Assembly (NCBI GenBank): GCA_902494535.1
Contig: CABUTO010000007.1
Location: forward strand, 1-63,369
DNA length: 63,369 bases
Origin: an uncultured Collinsella sp.
GTDB lineage: Bacteria > Actinomycetota > Coriobacteriia > Coriobacteriales > Coriobacteriaceae
Direction: 5' to 3'
Shown: positions 58,516 to 63,369 of the stretch, piece after piece
How positions within the stretch are numbered: the stretch's first letter is position 1
How the letters are laid out: every line of letters begins with the position of its first letter
Notes under the pieces: generated by a model
What the model was told of the DNA's origin: nothing
The model's database searches: none
What the model saw: the letters and a program-made list of their open reading frames with translations, nothing else
Translations under genes and position numbers: made by a program

Positions 58516-59794
58516 CGCCGAGGCCAAGCGCGTCACCTCCATCGCCCGCGCCATCAACTGGGGCTATATGTGGCGCCGCCTGATGAGCTACGTCTGGCTC
58601 GATCTGCTGCTGATGGTGATTGCGGCGGCGATCCTCGTCTATGGATACAACCAGACGCTGCCCGACGGCGCGTTTACCGCAGGATGGATCCCCGGCGTCG
58701 CCGTTCACGGCATGTCGCTGGCGCCTGCGCGCGGCTGGGACCTGGCAACGCTCACCTATACCGTCGAGCTTGCGCGTACCACCAAGACTTTCCCCCTCGC
58801 GCAGGACCTCGTCGCGCTATGGCCTCTCTACCTTGTCGTTGTGGGTTGGCAGGTCATCAGCGTGCTCGACATGCTCGGCGGCGCCCATCGCGTGCGCCGC
58901 ACCATGGCACCGCTCAACGACCTGGCCTTGCGCGTGGACGAGCTCGGCCGTATGCAGCTCTCCGGCGGCAAGATGGAAACACTGGAGCAGGCCATCGAGC
59001 GCGCAAGCGTCGACTCGCCGAGCGTCACTACCGGCGACGCCGACCTGGCAAGCATCGAGGTTGCACTCAACCGCCTACTGCGCCAGATGCAAGAGGCCAA
59101 ACTGCAGCAAATGCGCTTTGTCAACGATGCGAGCCACGAGCTGCGCACGCCCATCGCGGTGATTCAGGGCTACGTAAACATGCTCGATCGCTGGGGCAAA
59201 GACGACCCGGACGTGCTGGCAGAATCTATCGCGTCCCTCAAGGCCGAAAGCGAGCACATGCAAGAGCTCGTGGAGCAGCTGCTGTTTTTGGCACGCGGCG
59301 ATGCCGGGCACACGGTCCTGCGGCGCGCAAATACCAACCTTGCCGCACTGGTCGACGAGGTATGCGAGGAATCGCAGATGATCGATACCGAGCACACGTA
59401 TCGGCTGGCCTTTGACGCTGCGCTTGTCAGCGACCCGCGCTGCGACGCGCCCGTCGACGTGGTGCTCGTGAAGCAGGCTCTGCGCGTGATCGTGCAAAAC
59501 GCCGCCAAGTACTCGGATGCGGGAACGACCGTCACATTTGGCGTAGCGCCGGATGCGGGCGCGGGCACGATCGACATAAGCGTTGAGGACGAGGGCATCG
59601 GCATGAACCAGGAATCCGCAGCTCACGCGTTTGAACGGTTCTACCGCGCCGACAATGCACGCGATGCCGGCGCACAGGGCTCGGGTCTGGGGCTTGCCAT
59701 TGCCAAGTGGATCGTCGATAGCCATGGCGGCGTCATTGGCGTGACCTCAGTCGAGGGCGTCGGCAGCCGCTTTACGATTCGCCTGCCGCGCTAG
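58499..59794 (+). CDS. Sensor histidine kinase
   Basis: The 431-aa kinase has two membrane helices (about 32-50 and 106-125) around a 55-residue external sensor, a short HAMP-like linker, the DHp helix with the phosphorylated His in NDASHELRTPIAVIQGYV (His213) and the ATPase motifs (VIVQNAAKYSD, VEDEGIGM, GSGLGLAIAKWIV). The start is inside the regulator gene at 58499 with GGGGTGGG upstream. The DHp motif is of the EnvZ/PhoR class (HisKA). A terminator at 59814 ends the operon. Confidence 0.92.
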   Translation: MSAVRNAEAKRVTSIARAINWGYMWRRLMSYVWLDLLLMVIAAAILVYGYNQTLPDGAFTAGWIPGVAVHGMSLAPARGWDLATLTYTVELARTTKTFPLAQDLVALWPLYLVVVGWQVISVLDMLGGAHRVRRTMAPLNDLALRVDELGRMQLSGGKMETLEQAIERASVDSPSVTTGDADLASIEVALNRLLRQMQEAKLQQMRFVNDASHELRTPIAVIQGYVNMLDRWGKDDPDVLAESIASLKAESEHMQELVEQLLFLARGDAGHTVLRRANTNLAALVDEVCEESQMIDTEHTYRLAFDAALVSDPRCDAPVDVVLVKQALRVIVQNAAKYSDAGTTVTFGVAPDAGAGTIDISVEDEGIGMNQESAAHAFERFYRADNARDAGAQGSGLGLAIAKWIVDSHGGVIGVTSVEGVGSRFTIRLPR

Positions 59795-59813
59795 GAAGCC
59801 CCTCGGCATAAAT

Positions 59814-59847
59814 AAAGGGATAGGGCCACACGGCCCTATCCCTTTTT
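59814..59847. terminator. Bidirectional terminator
   Basis: AAAGGGATAGGGCC-ACAC-GGCCCTATCCCTTTTT between the convergent kinase and VOC genes. Confidence 0.93.
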
Positions 59848-59869
59848 GCTAGCTATGGCAGCTTGTGCG

Positions 59870-60244
59870 CTACTCGCGGCACAGATGCACGGCGAAACCG
59901 GCGAACTCGCGCTTAAAGTACACGAGCTTGGTGCTACCGTCGGGCAGCAGCGCGCGCGACTCTTCGTTGACCTCGAGCCCGCGCTCGGCAAACCACTTCT
60001 CGGCCGCATCAATGTCGTTGACGGCAAAGCCGATGTGGCCCTTGGTGCCACGACCATTCTGCTTCATGACCTCGACCAGCGAATCGTTAAAGTACGAAAC
60101 CGGGGTCTCGATAACGGGCAGACCCATCATCGTCGAGAACAGCTCCGCGATCTCCAGGGCGTCTGCCGGGTCGGTGGCGTTAATGCCCACATGGGCAACG
60201 CGCATGCCAAAGAACTCGACCGGATTGGCGTTCTGCTCACTCAT
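59870..60244 (-). CDS. VOC-superfamily protein (glyoxalase-like)
   Basis: The 124-aa protein is one VOC module pair: GMRVAHVGINATDPADALEIAELF, then KGHIGFAVNDIDAAEKWFAERG and a final FAGFAVHLC strand. The metal ligands expected are His in AHVGI, Glu and His. Small VOC proteins of this type occur beside galactitol-family PTS and aldolase genes. It starts 11 nt after the stop of a PTS EIIB gene, so the two are co-transcribed. The substrate is unknown. Confidence 0.8.
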   Translation of the reverse strand: MSEQNANPVEFFGMRVAHVGINATDPADALEIAELFSTMMGLPVIETPVSYFNDSLVEVMKQNGRGTKGHIGFAVNDIDAAEKWFAERGLEVNEESRALLPDGSTKLVYFKREFAGFAVHLCRE

Positions 60245-60255
60245 GCAGTCAGCGC

Positions 60256-60543
60256 CTACTGAGCCATGACGTCAAGAACGGCCTTCTCGGCAGCGACGCG
60301 GTTCATGCCGGTCATGAAGGGCACGCCGCTCACGTACGGGCAGGTAAGGCCCTCGGGGGCAACGGTGGTGGCGATCAGCAGATCGGCGCCCTCGTCGCAA
60401 ACGTCCTTGGCCTCGGAGATGGCGCACTGCACGATCTCGTACTTGTCGGCGTAACCGTTGGCGTCGAGCATGGTGGCGACCTTCTGGGCAACGAGCGTGG
60501 AAGTAGCAGCGCCAGCACCGCAAGCCAAAACAATCTTCTTCAT
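60256..60543 (-). CDS. PTS galactitol-family EIIB, orphan
   Basis: The 95-aa protein has the low-molecular-weight phosphatase-like fold with the phosphorylatable Cys in VLACGAGAATSTLVAQKV (Cys8), and MTGMNRVAAEKAVLDVM at its end. This is GatB/SgcB-type EIIB. EIIA and EIIC partners are absent from the window. It is followed by a VOC gene. It may serve a permease elsewhere or have a regulatory role. A GGGAGAC site lies upstream of the ATG. Confidence 0.87.
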   Translation of the reverse strand: MKKIVLACGAGAATSTLVAQKVATMLDANGYADKYEIVQCAISEAKDVCDEGADLLIATTVAPEGLTCPYVSGVPFMTGMNRVAAEKAVLDVMAQ

Positions 60544-60706
60544 AGGTAATGTCTCCCTTCATGGTTTACTTTAGGTAAGTGTACCGCAGCGAGCGATGGC
60601 GCTCGGCCTCGATGCGCTTTTATGCCAGTTTGCTTGCACGCCGCGTATAATACATCTAGCACGTGTTGTCATACCGCTCGCTTTACGAGCGACTAAGGAC
60701 TCTAAA

Positions 60707-61330
60707 ATGCCCGATTCCCGCACCCTCTGGACCGCCGTCGTCATTATTTGTATCGCCATATCGGTGTTCTTTAGCGTAAAAAAACGCACCACGTTTAAGC
60801 GCCTGCAACAGCTTATGGCTGCCAAGCAGTGGGACGAGTTCGATCGTTTGCTCGATGGCAAACTCACCAGCATGCTGTACCCGCGCTATAACCGCGACTA
60901 CCTGCGCCTGAACTCCTATCTGCTGCGCGAGGACCACAAGCGCGCCGACAAGATGTTCGATTTGCTGCTGGGACTCAATCTGCCCAAGATGCAGCGCGTC
61001 GACCTGGTGATTAAGGCCTTTAACTACTACGTTGGCCAGGAGGACCGCAAAAAGTCCAAGGAGCTGCTGCACGAGATCAAAGGCTTTGAGGGCGGCCAGG
61101 CCGAGGCAGTCGCACACGAATGCCAACTGATGTACGACACGATGATCCTCAAGCGCCACAACGACATTCCCGAGCTGGAGCGCATGCTCAAGGAGGCCGG
61201 TGACGACAAGGTCAAGAGCTGCCGCTTGGAGTATCTGTTGGCTCTGCAGTACAAGAACAAGGGCGACGAAGCCAAGTTCCAGGAGTTCCTGGAGAAGTCG
61301 GGGCAACACTCGATGGCCGTCAACGCGTAA
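60707..61330 (+). CDS. Membrane-anchored helical-repeat protein
   Basis: The 207-aa protein has one N-terminal membrane segment (about 6-22) and a soluble alpha-helical part rich in Leu, Lys and Asp, of TPR-like character (KQWDEFDRLLDGKL, HKRADKMFDLLLGLNL, ALQYKNKGDEAKFQEFL). I recognise no family. ATG at 60707 has AAGGAC upstream; an in-frame start 37 codons earlier looks non-coding. A TATAAT box at 60646-60651 is the likely -10. It is followed closely by tRNA-Leu. Confidence 0.65.
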   Translation: MPDSRTLWTAVVIICIAISVFFSVKKRTTFKRLQQLMAAKQWDEFDRLLDGKLTSMLYPRYNRDYLRLNSYLLREDHKRADKMFDLLLGLNLPKMQRVDLVIKAFNYYVGQEDRKKSKELLHEIKGFEGGQAEAVAHECQLMYDTMILKRHNDIPELERMLKEAGDDKVKSCRLEYLLALQYKNKGDEAKFQEFLEKSGQHSMAVNA

Positions 61331-61361
61331 CGGACGGCTTGTGCTAGACTTCTAGTCTCAC

Positions 61362-61446
61362 GGGGGCGTGGCGGAATTGGCATACGCAGGAGACTTAAAA
61401 TCTCTCGCCGCAAGGATTGTGGGTTCGAGTCCCACCGCCCCTACCA
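61362..61446 (+). tRNA. tRNA-Leu (TAA anticodon)
   Basis: The 85-nt cloverleaf has a long variable arm (CTCGCCGCAAGGATTG), anticodon loop CTTAAAA (anticodon TAA), the T-arm GGGTTCGAGTCCC and an encoded CCA end. The acceptor pairs GGGGGCG with CGCCCCT, with one G-U. Its 3' end and terminator are duplicated 199 bp downstream. Confidence 0.96.
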
Positions 61447-61686
61447 TATGGAGCTTTCGAGCCCGTGTCCCCAAGGGATGCGGGCTCACTTCTTTTAGAT
61501 GCCGGTGGGACTCGAACCCGCGAGGGGGGGGCGAGTGTCAAGCGGACGCGCAGCGTCCGCAGCGAGCCGGCGAGGGCGCCAGCAGGCGTCCGAAGCCGGT
61601 GCGGATTTGCGCAGCAAATACGCAGACGTCCCACCGCCCCTACCATATGGAGCTTTCGAGCCCGTGTCCCCAAGGGATGCGGGCTC
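61429..61686. repeat. Direct repeats of the tRNA-Leu 3' end (att-like)
   Basis: A perfect 59-nt repeat (61429-61487 and 61628-61686) carries the tRNA T-stem end, acceptor, CCA and terminator hairpin. Between the copies the segment starting at 61503 (GGTGGGACTCGAACCC) is the T-arm in inverted orientation. This is the pattern left by integration or excision at a tRNA gene; no integrase lies nearby. Confidence 0.75.
61459..61497 (+). terminator. Intrinsic terminator of tRNA-Leu
   Basis: GAGCCCG ... CGGGCTC stem with an inner TCCC/GGGA pair and TTCTTTT. A second copy lies at 61658-61696. Confidence 0.88.
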
Positions 61687-61713
61687 GTTTCTTTTACACG
61701 CCGGCGGGGCTCT

Positions 61714-61782
61714 AAGTTGCGGTGGAATAGTTCCTGTTTTGGCAGTTTACCAGCCCATTTAGGAACTATTCCACCGCGACTT
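61714..61782. repeat. Inverted repeat, AAGTTGCGGTG family, copy 2
   Basis: AAGTTGCGGTGGAATAGTTCCT and its complement with one mismatch (61714-61735 and 61761-61782), 25-nt spacer. It shares ends with 26893-26961. Confidence 0.75.
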
Positions 61783-61793
61783 AGGTTGGTGTT

Positions 61794-61879
61794 CCCACAT
61801 TTTCCGATGGAAAAACGTGGTTGTCTCCCACATTTTCCGATGGAAAAACGTGGTTGTCTCCCACATTTTCCGATGGAAA
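61794..61879. repeat. 33-bp tandem repeats upstream of the ATPase gene
   Basis: Two identical 33-bp units (61794-61826, 61827-61859) and a 20-bp third unit. Each starts CCCACATTTTCCGATGGAAA and includes CCACaTTTTCC-GAT-GGAAAAaCGTGG, itself palindromic. They end 14 nt before a TATACT box (61894-61899), so they may be operators or protein-binding iterons. Confidence 0.88.
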
Positions 61880-61922
61880 CTCCCAAATGGCCTTATACTA
61901 GCCGAGAGGGTTGGGAGGCAAT

Positions 61923-63224
61923 ATGCAGCGACAGCTTATGAGTGAACTTATCGCTTGGAAATCAAGGGCGAATCGCAAACCTCTCTTGCTTAAGGGAGCC
62001 CGCCAGACAGGAAAGACTTGGCTTCTTAACGAATTCGCAAGCCAGCAGTATCGAAACGTCATTCGTTTTGACTTTATGCTCGAGCCGAGCACACGCTCGC
62101 TGTTCGATGGGAACCTCGACCCCAAGCGCATCATCTCCCAGATAGAACTCCTACGTGGCCAAACCGTAACGCCGGAAGACACGCTCATCATCTTCGACGA
62201 GATCCAAGAGGCGCCACGCGGGATCACCTCGCTCAAGTACTTCAACGAGCTTGCACCCGAATGCCACATCGTAGCAGCCGGTTCCTATATGGGCCTCGCG
62301 CTCCGACGCGAAAACGAGTCATTTCCCGTCGGCAAAATCGACCAGCTCACCATGCGTCCCATGGGGTTTGCTGAGTTCGTTCGTGCCGTCGACGGCAACC
62401 CGCTCGCCGACGCCATCCTTGCCGCAGACATGAACCTTCTAGCAAACGTTACCGAAAAGCTCGAGCACTTGCTCAAGGAATACCTTGTTGTCGGCGGTAT
62501 GCCCGAAGTTGTCTCCGCTTTCGCCGAGACACGCGACTTCATCGAAGCCCGAAGGCTTCAGCAGCAAATCATCGAGGCTTACGAATCCGATTTTGGCAAA
62601 CATGCACCCGCCCGCATCATCGAGCGCATGAGGTTGGTTTGGAAATCCCTTCCCGGCCAGCTTGCCAAAGAGAACAAGAAGTTTGTCTATGGCGCCCTTC
62701 GCCCCGGAGCGCGCGCACGCGATTTCGAGGAAAGCCTCCAGTGGCTCACGGACTACGGAATCGTTCATAAGGTGCCACGCGTTTCCGCTCTAAAGGCGCC
62801 GCTCTCGAGCTACGAAGACCTCTCGGGCTTCAAACTGTTCTGCATCGACACCGGCATCCTCGGAGCGCTCTCCGGTCTCTCTCCGGCCATCGTTCTTAAC
62901 GGATCCGCTGTTTTTACCGAGTTCAAAGGTTCGCTGACCGAACAATACGTCGCGCAGGAGCTTTTGCTCCAGGACAAAACTCCCGCGTATTGGTCCTCTA
63001 CCTCTGGCAATGCCGAAACCGACTTTGCCATCGACCATGCGGGAACCGTGCTTCCGCTTGAGGTCAAGGCGGCAGAGAACCTTAAAGCGAAGAGTCTGAA
63101 AATAGCCTGCGAAAAATTCAAGCTCGAGCGTTGCGTGAGGAGCTCCCTGGCGGCATATAGAGACGAGGGCATGCTCGTCAATATTCCGCTTTGGGAGATT
63201 GGGCAAATCGACAAGCTGGCATAG
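61923..63224 (+). CDS. AAA ATPase with DUF4143 domain
   Basis: The 433-aa protein has a P-loop in LLLKGARQTGKTWLLNEF (Lys31), Walker B LIIFDEIQEAP, the RxxAF-like motif, and a C-terminal DUF4143 region with a PD-(D/E)XK-like DFAIDHAG ... PLEVKA. Such stand-alone STAND-like ATPases are widespread in anaerobes, often mobile, and of unknown function. ATG at 61923 with GGGAGG upstream was chosen. 33-bp tandem repeats overlap the promoter. Base composition is lower in GC than its neighbours, which suggests transfer. Confidence 0.85.
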   Translation: MQRQLMSELIAWKSRANRKPLLLKGARQTGKTWLLNEFASQQYRNVIRFDFMLEPSTRSLFDGNLDPKRIISQIELLRGQTVTPEDTLIIFDEIQEAPRGITSLKYFNELAPECHIVAAGSYMGLALRRENESFPVGKIDQLTMRPMGFAEFVRAVDGNPLADAILAADMNLLANVTEKLEHLLKEYLVVGGMPEVVSAFAETRDFIEARRLQQQIIEAYESDFGKHAPARIIERMRLVWKSLPGQLAKENKKFVYGALRPGARARDFEESLQWLTDYGIVHKVPRVSALKAPLSSYEDLSGFKLFCIDTGILGALSGLSPAIVLNGSAVFTEFKGSLTEQYVAQELLLQDKTPAYWSSTSGNAETDFAIDHAGTVLPLEVKAAENLKAKSLKIACEKFKLERCVRSSLAAYRDEGMLVNIPLWEIGQIDKLA

Positions 63225-63227
63225 GCG

Positions 63228-63264
63228 CTGTGGGGACGCCCCGCAAGGACTGTCCCCAGGTGCC
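63228..63264. repeat. GGGGAC/GTCCCC-family repeat (partial)
   Basis: GTGGGGACGCCCCGCAAGGA, then CTGTCCCCAGGTGCCGGCAG, uses the words of the repeat family at 98-259. It directly follows the ATPase gene. The remaining bases to the window end show no gene. Confidence 0.55.
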
Positions 63265-63369
63265 GGCAGAGACGATATGAGCAGGACATAAAAACATTGA
63301 GAGCCCCTGCTGCATGAAAGACCGCGGATTAGGCCGACAATGGTGAGTGTCTAATCCAACCGTGGCGGC

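Noticed and set aside
61628..61686. Second tRNA-Leu gene
   Set aside because: Only the 3' end is present; the D-arm, anticodon arm and variable arm are missing.
61794..61879. Possible CRISPR array
   Set aside because: The 33-bp units are directly adjacent with no unique spacers, and no cas genes are present.

Overview
The window is 63.4 kb of GC-rich, densely coding DNA with short intergenic gaps. Its gene set points to a gut actinobacterium of the class Coriobacteriia, most likely Collinsella. The pointers are mannose-family PTS operons for mucin-type amino sugars, an archaeal-type type IA topoisomerase, a RicT/YaaT protein with a long basic tail, HypAB next to Tat genes, and many GGGGACGTTCC-type intergenic palindromes. 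The genus is an inference; no rRNA gene is present. There are two tRNA genes (Thr-CGT, Leu-TAA), no CRISPR array and no transposase.

Region 1 (1-11.9 kb) is a carbohydrate island. A PTS EIIA/YajC-like/EIIB/EIIC/EIID operon, a GntR-UTRA regulator, an AgaS-type sugar-phosphate isomerase/deaminase, a NagA-type deacetylase, a LacC-type tagatose-6-phosphate kinase and a LacX-like mutarotase together fit uptake and breakdown of N-acetylgalactosamine: GalNAc-6-P to GalN-6-P to tagatose-6-P to tagatose-1,6-bisphosphate. No aldolase for the last step is seen. A shared CTGGTnnnnACCAG site lies in front of agaS and in front of the PTS operon. At the left edge are a second EIIB whose phosphorylatable His is Tyr, a YhcH/NanQ-type protein and a 43-codon relic of a second nagA, which look like the remains of a sister cluster.

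Region 2 (11.9-35.5 kb) is mostly housekeeping: a DUF2975/XRE pair; a SurA_N-like membrane protein; an operon of a beta-hydroxyacid dehydrogenase with a His/Cys-rich tail, a membrane protein, a HEAT protein and an NAD-type isocitrate dehydrogenase; DegV; HPF; a solute-binding lipoprotein with a long leader; tmk-holB-ricT-comF; a zinc-ribbon membrane protein; the tatA/B-tatC-hypA-hypB-topoisomerase cluster; a STAS protein; and a class Ic aminotransferase.

Region 3 (35.5-54.3 kb) holds nhaA, a Mn-dependent pyrophosphatase, a ROK glucokinase, a GntR regulator, manA, pcrA, uppP, a universal stress protein, a two-component system with a BceS-like kinase, purH, a GNAT enzyme and a DUF2207 membrane protein. 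Region 4 (54.3-63.4 kb) holds gluQ, a metallophosphoesterase, a DUF4342-regulator-kinase operon, an orphan galactitol-type PTS EIIB with a VOC protein, a tRNA-Leu with a duplicated 3' end, and an AAA/DUF4143 ATPase preceded by 33-bp tandem repeats.

The least explained content is non-coding. It includes at least three families of intergenic inverted repeats, two MITE-like elements sharing ends of the form GGCCAAAAAA...GAGTACTG, a 30-bp-armed cruciform between manA and pcrA, and the rearranged tRNA-Leu locus. All functional names rest on reading the translations and recalling family motifs; no database search was run.
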